NCBI GenBank assembly: GCA_000310025.1
Contig: FN649752.1
Span: 3,782,346-3,846,345, forward strand
Length of the DNA: 64,000 nt
DNA from: Ectocarpus siliculosus
Taxonomy: Eukaryota > Sar > Phaeophyceae > Ectocarpales > Ectocarpaceae
Direction: 5' to 3'
Both the position numbers and the translations under genes were made by a program. The notes beneath the pieces were generated by a model, which had not been told where the DNA came from, did not search any database, and saw nothing but the letters and a program-made list of their open reading frames with translations. Shown here one piece after another: positions 36,350 to 48,400 of the stretch; the first letter of the stretch is position 1; each line of letters opens with the position of its first letter.

Positions 36350-37510
36350 ACAAGACTCCAATCGACACAAGCACCGGTAGGAGTGTGTGAAACATGCGCA
36401 CACAGCACACAGCAGCGGATGGCAGGTCGGGCGGCGAGCACGTCAAGTATTCCCATCACACAGCTCCCTTCAAACGCGTCAAGTGGGAACCGAACACCGC
36501 CTTCCCTCTTCTTGCAGGCAGACTCCTTCCGCTACACCAGAATTCCACTGCTGTATCTTGTCCTACAAGACTCCAATCGACACAAAAGCAGGTAGGAGTG
36601 TGTGGAACATGCACTCGTAGCACACAAGAGCGGACAGCAGGTGAGGCGAGGCCGCGCGAACGTCAAGTGTTCCCGCCACGCAGCTCAAAACGCGTCAAGT
36701 GGGAACCAACATTGCAATCTCACTGGCGGGGCACATAGCCTTGCTTACCCCACGAGCTGGATGTCGTCATACAAGACTTAAGTCGACACAGGACACGCAC
36801 AGCAGTACTGCAGTGCTGCTGTGTGCGATGTGTTGTGCGTGCATCAACTCTACACTCCTACCACGGTGCTTGTGTGTCCATCGGAGCCTTGTACACAAGA
36901 GCGAGATCCTAATGGTGGGATACGTAGACACAAATTCCCCACCGGTGGGGCACAGCCGTAGTGGGGTCATGGCTGCACCTACACGGAACCCTCAGGGCTT
37001 CACGATTGGTCACACGATAGCCTACAACGCCGCAACACAGCTTGTGCGTATCCTGTGTCGACTGAAGTCTTCCACGACGACAACAGCTGATGGAGAAGCA
37101 AGGCTGTGTACCCCACCATCGAGATTGCAGTGTTCAGTTCCCACTTGGCGCGTTTGTTTGGAGCTGTGTAGCGGGAGTACTTGACGTGCTCGCCACCCGA
37201 CCTGTTGTCCGCTGCTGTGTGCTGTGCGCGCATGTTTCACACACTCCTACCGGTAATTGTGTATGCAGCTGGTTATGTAACCCACCAGTAGGGAAGGTCG
37301 GGGCAGCCGACATATTTCCCCCATCAGCCATGGCTGCACCAAACCTGAACCTTTTCGGCTGTACCATGGGTCCCACGATAGCCCTACAACACCCCCCCCC
37401 ACCAGTTGTTGTGCATGTCCCACACGTCGATTGTTGCGTTGTAGGTCGAGACAGCTGGTGGGGTATTTAGACACAAATCCCCTACCGGTGGGGGGAACTA
37501 CCAACCTCAC
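36350..37510. repeat. Nested direct and inverted repeats (large imperfect palindrome)
   Basis: 36365-36505 (cctaccgg-side with gtcaagtgggaaccgaacac) recurs inverted at 37118-37260 and directly at 36585-36720. 36735-36800 recurs inverted near 37040-37110. 36918-36980 (acacaaattccccaccggtggg) recurs directly at 37458-37500, and 36966-37035 at 37326-37395. The segment could fold back on itself over about 0.9 kb. I see no gene. Confidence 0.75.
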
Positions 37511-37739
37511 GTGTGTGGATTAAGACATGCCGAAATATAGTACTATCGTGCACCAGTACTCCAATGCGCGTGGCGAGGGGAAGGGGGGGGGTGGTATCTT
37601 TCGCTTCACCGAACCCCGGGAGAGTTCCGGGAAAACAGAAACCAGGCTGCAGCTATCGCCTGCAAGTGTTGTACAAGACCAGAGAGAGAGAGAAGGAGGG
37701 AGAAAGAAAGAGAATACCGTTTGTAAGCATATCACTGCT

Positions 37740-38102
37740 CTAAATTATTGTTGAGCGCCATGTTCCTACAGTTGAACTACTGCGGCGGCAACCTGAACCG
37801 CTGTGGTCCCAAAACCGATTGCACACCTCGGTCACGAAGGTCTCTAAATGCCGATCAAGTACCGTCCGCAGCTGCCCGCGGGTCATCTTCTTGGTGCGAA
37901 CGCTCTTGGTCATGTCGTAGACGCTCGACAGTCGGCCGTACAGCGGCTCGGACCGCTTCTTGACGCGAGACAGGGCATCCGTCAAGATCCTGTAGTGATC
38001 CTCGTCGAAGATGCCCTGTACCTCTCCAAATCTGCGGTACATGCCACCTATGTGCCCGAGAGTTAGGACGTCGCCTGAATCACGCACGCTTGCCGGCTCC
38101 AT
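37740..38102 (-). CDS. Unrecognised gene family U2, copy 1
   Basis: An ATG-started frame (ATG at 38102) reads MEPASVRDSGDVLTLGH, MYRRFGEVQGIFDEDHYRIL, TDALSRVKKRSEPLYGRL and MTRGQLRTVLDRHLETF, with no known domain recognised. The paralogue at 52170-52500 keeps about three quarters of these residues over 100 positions, so the frame has probably been under selection. Similarity extends upstream on the DNA (to about 38290, with YPASDFAAP in another frame) and ends downstream at cagcggttcag followed by gttgccgc in both copies, a possible splice donor. The region looks all-helical and charged. Function unknown. Confidence 0.55.
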   Translation of the reverse strand: MEPASVRDSGDVLTLGHIGGMYRRFGEVQGIFDEDHYRILTDALSRVKKRSEPLYGRLSSVYDMTKSVRTKKMTRGQLRTVLDRHLETFVTEVCNRFWDHSGSGCRRSSSTVGTWRSTII

Positions 38103-38299
38103 CGTGGTGTAACCAAGAGAGAGAGAGGGAGAGAGAGACGTGCGCGGGGCGCAGGGACAGCCAGAGCGGCAGCTGCAGGCGAGCTAGCCAACGTGCCAGT
38201 CAGGTGTTGGAGCCATCTCCTGTGCCCGAGTAGGTAGGGGGGCGCCGCAAAATCAGATGCGGGGTAAATGAAAGCAAGGGCACTGTGAGCGAGCATGAT

Positions 38300-39480
38300 C
38301 AACCTCTCAGACCAAGGAGACAGAATCATCCATCTGTCTTAGCTACCACGTACGACACAATGTTGCGAACACCGTATAGCACGAAACACGCGTACTCTTT
38401 CGCGTCGACCACTGTCCATGAACCGGTCCAATCACCATGCGACGCACACGCGTCCTGGAGTGGAAATCACGCAAATAGACAGCAGTTTTCAACCCGCCCA
38501 CAAGCATTTGCTATACCAATAGTCTACGCTAAAAATCATTCGTAGTCGTGTGCATAGTAGGCTCTACTACGTAATAGAGCCCTGTTTGTCTTTCGAGATT
38601 CTGCGGACCATGGTGGCATGCATACATATGTATCCGCTGTTGAACATGTATGTAACTACTAAAGATCATGAGATTACAGATTACGAGATTATTATCCTAA
38701 AATACCAATCAATAGTCCATATACACAACAAGTACATATATTTCCCACACCTCTCTCTTCATCCATTTGCTGTAGGAGTCGTGTCCTGTCGCAGACAGAC
38801 TGCTTCCGTTGAACACATACCTGTTTGTTTCCACCCGCAGTAGTACCCCAGGTGATGCTGCATTCGCCTCGTTTTCTTGCACGTCTAGCACTCTGAATTT
38901 CTGAACTCTCCGACGGAAATGAATTTTGGCCGCCCGTGCACACAGAACAACGGTGAAAACGAAATAGAAAAAAATCGGTGGAGTTGGGGTGCATGCAGTA
39001 CTGTAGCGAAGTACAAAAATTACAGTTATTGCATCTTTCATCTATGTTTGTTTTACTTGATGTTAACACCCCTGAGAGGTAAAATGGGATACTGTGCAAG
39101 TTATTTTATTTCGTGCATACTTACTTGGTCGCCGTTGTTTGGAGGCAGGCAGCTTCTTGTCAGAAGCGCAGAGAAGAAAGGTTGACTCAAGACCTTGGAA
39201 TATTAACAAGTGCGCCGGACATGCTAACATACATGCTAACCCATGCACAGCAGAAGGGGGACCGCCCCTCTACCAACACATACCGCTAATGATACACGAA
39301 ACCCCCTGGATCTCCGTAGATCGGTATCGAGTGCTGAGTACCCCCAAACAGCAGTGTTCCGGTGTCATTCTGATACCCGTATCCTCTCCCAACCAGGTCT
39401 AACAAGCGGATCTCGACCCATGGGGCACGTCTGGCAACACCTCGAGTATGCCTCGGTAGAGCATCGCAAGTCAATGACCC
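38300..39480. other. Intergenic, no gene seen
   Basis: Nothing coding is convincing. 38385-38440 (cgcgtactctttcgcgtcgacc) is related to the tandem units at 54.2-54.7 kb, and 39355-39465 is an inverted relative of 50015-50115. Confidence 0.5.
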
Positions 39481-40429
39481 TCACCAAGGTCCCCGAACAA
39501 GCTTGCCGTGACTTTTCCATGCCCTGCCCATGCCTAGCACATGCCAACCTCGACCTGCCGGTCTTTCCATGTCTCGCCCTCGCCAGAAACACAGTCCAAC
39601 CGGTTCGTTCACTGTCCTGCTCATCAGCCAGAAGCACGCCCACCTTGATCGCCGTTCCAAATGAATGCCCTGTTTCAATTCCCTGCTCAACAAGCCTTTG
39701 GTCTACCAGAACCCTGCTTACCGACCTGCAATTTACTTTTTCCATTCACTCCTCAATCGTAAATAAATCGTACCTTCTGGGTTGGCGGGAAAAGCAAAAT
39801 ACGAGTATATTATACGGAATGTCTCTGTCTACTGTCTCCTACCCTGTGGCTTCCTTTTTTATCTGACCGCCCCGCCCTTTCTCCCCGTTTGCTTGTCTCG
39901 CTCTCCTGCGTTCGGATGCTTCCTGTTGTGGGCGAGAGGCCATGTTCACTCTTATTTTTGTGCTCATATTTGTATTCGTTACACCCGCCCCACCCTTTGT
40001 CTTCGGCGTGCTCCTTCCCGGATTTTGGAGGAATGCGAGGTCAATTGTGTGCGGTATGCACGGCTATGAGAATACACCGCATGTCTTCCGCGACATGCCG
40101 ACTAAATAGAAAAATTTACTGTAGAGGCATCGCGAGGCATCTTTGTTGTCATCCGCTGGCTCAACACTTCCCCGTGGAACCGGACATTATGTGGAAATAC
40201 ATCGTTACGGCCCGGGTACCGATCGATTCTCTCAGTCCCTCTCTCCCTGGGATGGTTCAACGCTTCCCCGCGAACCGATATTTTTGTCAAAGTATACACC
40301 TTTAATACTATCACCTGTCAGCACTGGCGAGAGCTTCTTGTCGAGGCTAGACCAATACAATTGACTTCGGAAAGTAACCAAAAATCTGATCTTCAGTCCA
40401 CACTACCACCTCACTCCGTGCTCGCACGA

Positions 40430-41905
40430 CACCTAAGCATCTCCTCGACGGCAAAATACTACTCGTCGCCTGTCAGGCCGGAGAGGCACTCGATCCCCGA
40501 GAACGCCTTCGCGATCGCCTCCCCCGAAAAACCTTCCCGGTCTCGTCTTCCGCGGCGGGCACAACAACGCGCACTTACGCGGCGTTTTTCTCGCATCGGA
40601 GACGCCCGTTTCCTCCCGGGTCCTGCACCTTAGGCAACGCCCCGGGGGGGGGGCTCTCCACGTCACCCTCTTTACCGTGTCCCTGAATAGGATTATGCCG
40701 TCGTCTTCCTCCTCTAGCCACCCCGCTCTGATCCTTTGCGCGCTCCTTTTCGACCAGCTACGCGTCGCTAAAAAACACTGACAGTGTACCGAGAGACCAA
40801 CTCCTCCAGCTCGGCCCCTCTGGCTCTAGACACGCCCTAATGTTGAAAAATAATATAGCGGCACAGGAATGAGAACCAAAGAGAAGTTAACCACGAACCC
40901 GGAACATCTCCGTGACAGACAAAATGTACTCGGACACCGACATGTTTTTGGGCATGCCATCGATGGTGGCGAGGGCACGCTTGACGTCTTTGTCGGGGGC
41001 CCGGAAGACCCTGCCTCTCCCGTCGACGAGGACCTTCTTCAGCTGGACGTAATTATCGAGTTGTCTCGCGAACCATTTTCTTAACTCGTAAGGGCACTCA
41101 GCTGTAACCGTCGGCGGTTTCCTCTGGACAGCCGCACGGATGTCACCCCGGACGGTGTTTCTAAAAGTTAACCCCCAGTACATCTTGTCGCAATACCCGT
41201 GAGGTACGGTAAAGTCGGCCGATTTTGGCCATCGCATTTTGGACAAGGGGTCGTGATCGTGCATGAGACTCCGAGCCCGAGCCTTGACCTCTGTATCACG
41301 GTTCCCCTTCCGGCCAATCACCTAGCGACGAGACAGCGCGGGCGAGAGAAACCAACCCCGAACCCTCAGCATCTCCTTGACAGACACATGTACTCGGACA
41401 CCGACATGGGGCGTAGGCCAGCTATGTCGGCGATGGCACTCTCGACCTCTCGGGTCGTGGTCCGGAGACACCGCCGCTCTTACGTCACCCATCTCCTGAG
41501 CCTGGCGGTTTTCGACATGGATTGCTCGCTTTAGCGTTTTAGCATTGTTGTGGCCGTCCTTGTTGTAATTGCCCATGAGGCCCCGAGCCCAAGCCTGAAC
41601 TCCCTCATCACAGATATTACCACGGCCATGCACCCATCGACGAGACGATGCGGGCAAAACAAAGCCCAGAGACAAAACACAAGAAACACATACATCTACC
41701 GGGGTAAATAGGTATTGGGATCTTGGTGTTTGCGGCGAAGACTCACATTCTCATCGATCACGGTCTCCGCGTCCTCGTCGGAAAGCTCTCCGCCCTCCTC
41801 CTCTTCCTCTTCGCCCTCTTCCTCTGCCTCCCGTTCCTCCTCTTCTTCCTCCTCTTCTTCCTCTTCTTCCTCTTCCTCTTCCTCTTCCTCTTCGTCGTCA
41901 TCGTC
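40430..41905 (-). CDS. Unrecognised modular protein, copy B
   Basis: Homologue of copy A. The best exon is 40890-41321: IGRKGNRDTEVKARARSLM, KSADFTVPHGYCDKMYWGL, FRNTVRGDIRAAVQRKPP, QLDNYVQLKKVLVDGRGRVF, MSVSEYILSVTEMFRVRG. Upstream comes a shortened module 1 (41357-41650: GNICDEGVQAWARGLMGN, then SVKEMLRVRG) and an acidic exon (41760-41905) ending VIDEN before gtgagt. A possible C-terminal exon at about 40460-40530 reads SGIECLSGLTGDE. Between modules 1 and 2 both copies keep a very short GT-AG segment. Glu codons of the acidic exon have expanded to a (GAA/GAG)n microsatellite. No domain recognised. A nuclear or chromatin role would fit an acidic tract but is speculation. Confidence 0.5.
41800..41900. 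repeat. (CTT/CTC)n microsatellite in an acidic exon
   Basis: Pyrimidine-rich on the plus strand. Read on the minus strand it encodes a long Glu run directly before the conserved GGELSDEDAETVIDEN block. Confidence 0.9.
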
Positions 41906-42369
41906 CTTCATTACCACGAGTGCGTGGGTGTGCGTGGGGGGCGGTAGGAAGAGGAAGAGGGGAGAGAGGCTGTGACTGGTCGCCCAAACTATTCAAACAT
42001 ACTCAGTTTCACCAAACCAGACCCGAACATCCCAATTTCCTGTGGAAGGGCATCGATACTGTCGAGACATCGTTACCGCCGCCCTCTTTTCTCCATGACC
42101 AGCAAAAAACTTCCCCGCGAATTCTTTTAGAATGACACGACCGTTACTATCACGCAACTCCGGGAACAAGCAGTCATACGCGGATCACCTACAACATTTC
42201 ATTCAGACCACCTCGCTCAAAATACCTCTGTCTTTCCGACCAACTCGGGCAAACATATCCCGATCACCTACATTCACATTAACTTGGGCATGCCGCATAC
42301 CACACAACGTAACACGCCGGAGACTGGTAAACAACCGTCACACGGTACAGCCAGGTGCTGTATTCTGTG

Positions 42370-43460
42370 TTTGTGTGTGTGGTGTTATCTTGTGTAGCCC
42401 GGGAGATAGAGAGCAGGTCGCGGGAGCCACGAAAACCGTAGGTGACACAAGATACCGCACCCGTGTGAAAACAACTTTGGAGGTTAAAAATTCACACGGG
42501 TGTGGTATTCTGCAGGTGTGACTTATCTTGTGTGACCTGTGTGAAAAACTGCACTCAAAGGACTCCACACGCAGGGTGTGTAACATCAAACGAGTGTGAT
42601 AAAGATGGTGTGATAATGTCATCCGTGGGATGAATGTGCTCACACGACCCCACCGGGAGTGGGTGTTATAACAAAAGGGCTGTGATAGCAATATACGCAC
42701 GCGCAAATTGGTCGAGATCGGAGTCATTGTACAATGGCTGCATCGATGGATGGATGTGTTTCGATGGGAAATAAAGAGTCATCAATCATCAAAGTTGTGA
42801 CTGCGTGCGAAATGCGGCGGAACATACTTCCGCGTCGGGGGTTGCAGCGGAGTGGCCCGAACCTCTCGTTAGCAGGCTAGAAAGGCAGACATACCGTCAT
42901 TCCAGCATCAAAAGGGGTTGCGCATCCTGTTGTAGATTGGACGGGGCGTCAACTTGGTGGCGGACAGTCAACGTTTACGCATAAATTGTCGAAAAAGGAG
43001 CAATTTCGTGTCGGGAGCACGTGCTACGTGCTCGTGATTCGTGCTTGAGACGGCAGGTCACCACCGATACAGCCAAGGAGGCAAAAATCAAGCTGAAACT
43101 TGCGGAGGGCGCCTAAAGTAGTGTAGGACGGCCAATGGGGTGACTTCTCGCGCCTCGGGGGTTCGGCACAAAAAGAAAAGCGTGGCACGCGTTTTCCGAC
43201 TCAAAGTGATCAGATAATCAGACAATTATTCAGACACACTTTTGTTTTTACCGTTCTGCGAGACCTCCAACGACCGGGAATGGTCCCGTAAAGGAATGTT
43301 AAGCGGGTGTGATAAAAGATGGTGTGATTATGTCACCCGTGGGATGAAATGTGCCCACACGACCCCACTCGCAAGGGATGAAGTAACGAAGGGCTGTGAT
43401 AAAGATGGGGTGTGATAATGTCACCCGTGGGATGAAGTGCGCCCACATGACCCAACCTAA
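42370..43460. mobile_element. Degenerate remnants related to the pogo-like transposon termini
   Basis: 42436-42541 is a small inverted-repeat piece beginning CCGTAGGTGACACAAGATAC, like the transposon end at 44151, with acccgtgtg/cacacgggt arms. 42590-42660 and 43300-43455 hold repeats of the form gtgtgataatgtcacccgtg followed by ggatgaagtg-gcccaca-gaccc, which are reverse complements of the array inside the right end of the transposon (48080-48400). No transposase is left. These look like a deleted or non-autonomous relative. Confidence 0.65.
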
Positions 43461-44393
43461 AGATTTACGATGAGAACAGCATTCGAATCCGAAACAACCC
43501 AAACAAAACATGTTCAACACTGCGGGTGCATGCGCCAAGACTTGTCTACAGCAGCAGTGTTAAGCGTAAAGAGCAAACGTAGGCACTGTTGGACATTTTC
43601 GATGACGCGAAGTAGAGTCACAGCGATGTGGAATCAGCGAATGAATGAATGTGGAGAAATGTTTCAAACTGTCGTTATTGATAGGTTTCAGAGTTGGTTC
43701 CCAGGCTTTGTCTGCGCGGAAGGCGCCCCCGGGGCATAGAGCCAGTTTTCGCAACTTTGACCGTCAACCACACGCGCTACAGAGGCTCGTACGAGCCTCC
43801 TGCATGCCCCTGAGAAGGAATCGCTAGAAAAAACTCGCTGCCGCGAGAGAAATAAATGCCGGAGCATGAAAAGTGCATACAGCGGTCTGGTGCGTGTGGT
43901 GAAAACAGGGCGTGCAAGAAAGAGAAATTCGCCGGCCAAATTGGTTGTGTAAAATGTTCTTGTAAGGTCGCGTCCGGGTCCCTGCTCAGTCTGTACCTTA
44001 TAACGGACGCGGCTTCTTCCGGTGGCCACAGGCAAGTACCCAAAAAATATACAATGCGTCTTAAAACGTAGTACACTGTGTGCGTCTATTCCGAAAATCT
44101 CTGACAGGAGAGAGAAAGAGCGGGCAACCTACACAATTTATAGACATATACCGTAGGTTGCATAAGATATCACACTTTCATTAGATACCACACCCCCTCA
44201 GAAAACGTACACAATACCACACCCGTGTGCTATTTTTTTCAGCCCCCCAAAAAACGTCATTTTATCACACGGTGACATAAGATACCACACCCCCTGAAGT
44301 TGGGCCGCATTAAATCGACGGAGCCCCTGCTTATCACACGGTGTGACAACGTGAGGACAGAGATCACGACCACACCACCTGCTCGCAAGAGCC

Positions 44394-47300
44394 ATGGAGG
44401 CGGACAATGTCGTGGAGGGTGGTGCAGTTAGGAACCCTGCTGAAAGCCCCGCGGCTCAGACTGCAGTGGGTAAGACTCCAGCGGCGGCCCCACGCTCCAT
44501 AGCGTCCTACTTTCCACCCGCCCCGGGGGAACGTGGGGCTGCTCGGACGACTCCCTCAGCAGCCGCACATGACACCGCACGTACTGCTGAGGCCCGCTCA
44601 AAAGAATCTACTGCTACTGAGACTCCCACAGCACCGGCTGCGCCTGCCACCGCGGGTGCCGCCGAAACCTGCGAAGCAGAACCTACTGCTGAGAATCCCG
44701 CAGCACCCACACCCACACCCGAAAAGGCAGCTCTCCCGCCAACCACCAACACCCTGAGCGCGGCTACTGCTGAGAATCCTGCAGCAGCACCGCGCTGCGG
44801 AGAACCATCGTGCACCAACAAGCCCTTGTGGGCAGAGCCAGGGAAGGATATGCCGGAGTTTTGCGGCAGGCATGCGAAGTCTGGCGACGTCTACATCAAA
44901 ATAAGGTGTGCGCAGAGCGTCTTGCAGTTTGCAGCACATGGGTGTTTGTGAGGATTCTCATGGCTCAAGCAAACCAAAGAACATGCCACGCCTGATTGCC
45001 TGATCGATAACCAGATCGAAAAATAGTGTGATTTTGACGTCGTGTCGTCGCGCTCGCCTCACTGCACATTGGCATGTACACACTACATTTACATGTAGTT
45101 CATATATTCTGGTGTGGGCGAAATGTTTACTGGATTGTTTTTGTCACACACACGACACGTTTCCGCATACCGTTTTTTGTGTTTGTGATGTTTCGGTAGG
45201 AAGACTGCGAAACCCATACCCAACACGTGCAAATATGTACACATAACCTCGACAGCAGTTCGTGCCTGTTTGTGTGAGATACGAAATAGGTGCCGTCAGC
45301 TGCTCACCCTCTGTACCTTGCATGCGTGGACGCCATGACTCTCAACCTGGTGGCCGTTGTCAGAGCTATCCGCTAGCCATCGTATTTTTGGTACGTTTGC
45401 CTGATGGTCGTTGGAGCGAGCGCATTGTTACAGATACTGCACTTAACGACACGTATGCTACATGTTTTGTTGCTTCCTCGAACTCATGCGCTTTTCAGGA
45501 ACGTGCACCTGCCTGAAGCACCGACGACAGCAGCCGCAGCGGCGCCCGTCGGTGACGCCATGTTTCCTGGAGAGTCAGAGGAGTGGACAGATGGTTTCGG
45601 TGGGCGTCTCGACGGCACGCCGGCCGAGGGCAAGGGCAAGGGCAAGAGGAAAAGAGAGCCGCTGGAATTGGAGCCACCAAACTTCCCCATTAAGTTTGGT
45701 GGTGGCCAGAAACGCAAGCGGTACGATTCGGAATTCAAAGTAAACGCCATTAAGTACGCGACCATGCAAAGCCCGGGGGCGCAGGGGCCTAATGGAACCA
45801 TCGGTGTGTCGTATGCGCAACGAGTGCTTGGGATTCCCGAGAAGATCACACTCTCGGCGTGGATAAAAGACAGAACAAAGTACGAGAAGCAGCTGGAACA
45901 GGCAGACCAGCTCGGGCCCAAACGGAAGAAAAAAGCCCGGAGCGTGAAGTCGTTCAACACGGGGAGGGTTAGGTCAAACGCTGAGGCCGAGCTCGAACTT
46001 CTCGACTGGATCAACGACGTTCGTTCGGAAGCCATCTCTGCCCGCGTCTCTACAAGGATGATCAAGAACAAGGCGGTATCGCTCAACTCGCTTTGGTTCG
46101 GCCCGAGGCCTGCAGCGAACGACCTGGAGGGCAGTAGAAAGTACCGCAACAAGCAGACTCACTGGTGCAGGAGGTTCCTTAGGAAGAACCGGTTGTCATT
46201 CCGGGCGGTTACCAGGCAAGGCCAGAAACTCTCTTCTGGGTGGCCTGCGATTGCCATGAAAGCCGTCAAGGAATGGAGGGCGCTTCGTCACGGAGGAATC
46301 GACGGTGGGGGAGGACGGAGCATGGGGGGGGCAACGAGCAGTGCGCCTTCGAAGCCACCTCTGTTGTTCAAGGAGGAGCAGAGCTACAGCATGGATGAAA
46401 CTGCTGTGTGGATGGAGCCCGCTGGCACGTCGACCGTGGCGGTGAGTTCAATAGTGTTGCTTCGAGTCATGTGCCTGTCTGGTCGTTTCTTGGCATTCCG
46501 TGCAAACAGTGGGCATTGTGATGCAATATTTCTTGCCGTACCTACTCAGTGTCCAGCCAGTAAGGCTAGACGACGTTGGTGTTGTGCTTATGCCGGGTTA
46601 GAAGTTTCTTACCATTCGCATCCATCATCGCTGTACTGCAAAACCCATACGTTACTTTGTGCGTGAAGAGCTGTCATTCTCATCTACAAAATCGACCTTT
46701 TTCGTCGCCTCTGCTTTCTCTATTGTTTTTTGCTTCTTATTTTTGTCGTTCGCAGCACACCGGTCAGAAAGAGGTGGCCATCAAAACCGGTGGAAAGGAA
46801 AAGTTGCGGATCACTGCCGTGCTTGCAGCAAACATGAAGGGCGGCAAACTCCCGCCGCTGCTCATCTTCAAGGGTAAGCCTACGGCGCCGGGCAAAACCC
46901 CCCGCTGCCAACAGCATCGAACGAGAGTTCAAGGTGGGCAAGGACAAGAAGGGGGTAGTATACCCTCAGAGCGTTGTGTACGCCGTGGACGACAAGGCGT
47001 GGCACACGCAGCGCGTCTTCAGGGATGTTTGGCTCCCCCAAGTGTGGAACCGGCGCCCGGGTCGCGAGGGGGTCCTGGGCAACTACCGTCAGCCGGACAC
47101 GCTGCTATCGTGGGACGATTACACCGTGCACAAGACAGCCCTGTGCAAGGAAGCGATGGATAAGTCCAACACGACGCTGTTTTTTGTCCCCGGAGGCCTA
47201 ACGCCCAAGATCCAGCCTTGCGATGGACTTATCAACAAGCTGTTCAAGTCCAACATTTCCAGGCTCTACGATGACCACATGGCCTCCACCGACGCCGTGC

Positions 47301-47692
47301 GCAACGACCGCGGCTACCCGGATCCCCCATCGAGGGGATTGCTCGCGCAGTGGGTGAAGAAAGCGTGGGATGAAGTGGACCCTGAGAGCATCCGTTCGAG
47401 CTGGAGGAAGGCTGGCATGACCCTTGCCTTCGATGGATCTGAGGACGAGGCGTGGGCCAACAAGGAGCTCAACTCCGACGCCCAAGGGAAACCACTTCGT
47501 GCAGACGGCGATGCGGCCGCTGCCGGCGTGGAGGAGGCTGGCCCATCGGAGGAGGGGGAGACGATGGCCGACTTGTTGGAGGTGTTGGAAATCGACGACG
47601 ATGACAGCTCGGGAGATGGCGAAGGCAACGATGACTCGGAGGTTGAGGTCATGGCAGACTTGCCGGGGGCGGACGTTGTTTGCATAGACTGA
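44394..47692 (+). CDS. Pogo-like transposase with an N-terminal EsV-1-7 motif; one frameshift
   Basis: Exons 44394-44905, 45499-46441 and 46756-47692 join at GT/AG borders in frame. Residues 1-135 are Ala/Pro/Thr-rich and include SIASYFPP (residues 42-49). Then comes C-GEPS-C, sixteen residues, C-GR-H, which is exactly the EsV-1-7 pattern C-x4-C-x16-C-x2-H (encoded at 44793-44867). A basic segment and CENP-B/Psq-type helix-turn-helix follow (about 45700-45950), then a second DNA-binding region. The DDE_1 catalytic acids are visible as [14 protein letters not shown] and PKIQPCDGL. The tail is acidic. Near 46885-46905, in an A4C6 run, the frame changes by one base before [14 protein letters not shown]. 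That is a single-base indel, either genuine inactivation or a sequencing error. Everything else is open, so the element may be nearly intact. Confidence 0.88.
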
Positions 47693-48079
47693 GGTGTCTT
47701 GTCTGGTATCTACCTACCGTAGTTGCATGCCATGGTCAAGTCAACCAAAGCTGCTATTCGAGCCAATTTGTCCTGGGTTTCATATGTTTCGGTAGTCGCT
47801 TGTCCTCTTGGTTTCTAGCTTTGGTTGATACGTAGCTGGCACTTGCTTGCGTCCTATGTGGTTCCAGCTTGAGTGTTGGATGCAAGTCTTGCAAGTGGTT
47901 GCGTCGTCCAGGTACCTGTGTGCTGTCGTTTTGTCGCACACAACACCGGCACAACCGCTATGAGGTGTCGGTTCTACGTCTTCGTTGTGTACCTATGCGA
48001 AGAATTTCCAAAGGATACTGCGAAAATGCACGTGGGAAAGCATTTACGTGATGGAGTGGTGTGAGCCATCCTAGCTATC

Positions 48080-48400
48080 ACACCTGTTTACACCCCTTGA
48101 CGCCCTTTGTACGTGGGTGCCTCCTGTAAGCGCACCGCATCACTCGAGCGACATTATTATCACACCCCCGTAGGTAGGGTCTTGTGGGCGCACTGCAACC
48201 ACACGGGCGACATTATCACACCCCCGTCAGGCCGGGTCCTGTGAGCGCGTATCATCACACGGGCGAAGTTATCACACCCCCTTGTTATCACACCCCCTGT
48301 AAGCCGGGTCCTGTGAGCGCGCTTCATCACACGGGCGACGGTATCACACCCCCTTGTTATCACACCCCCTGTTGGTGAGACTCTGTGAGTACACTTTATC
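48080..48400. repeat. Subterminal repeat array of the pogo-like element
   Basis: Four to five copies of a ~65-80-bp unit (tatcacacccc, a gggtcctgtgagcgcg-like block, then atcacacgggcga) stand just inside the right inverted repeat. The motif recurs outside the element at 42.6 and 43.3-43.45 kb. Such arrays commonly bind the transposase. Confidence 0.8.

Larger units (their letters stand above)
39485..41910. repeat. Segmental duplication, copy B
   Basis: Same orientation partner of 31985-35420 (see copy A). It lacks the 720-bp segment and has its own purine-rich microsatellite at the acidic exon (41800-41900). Confidence 0.8.

Noticed and set aside
44507-44821. Minus-strand Ala/Gly/Val-rich frame
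   Set aside because: Antisense of the Ala/Pro-rich transposase N-terminus.
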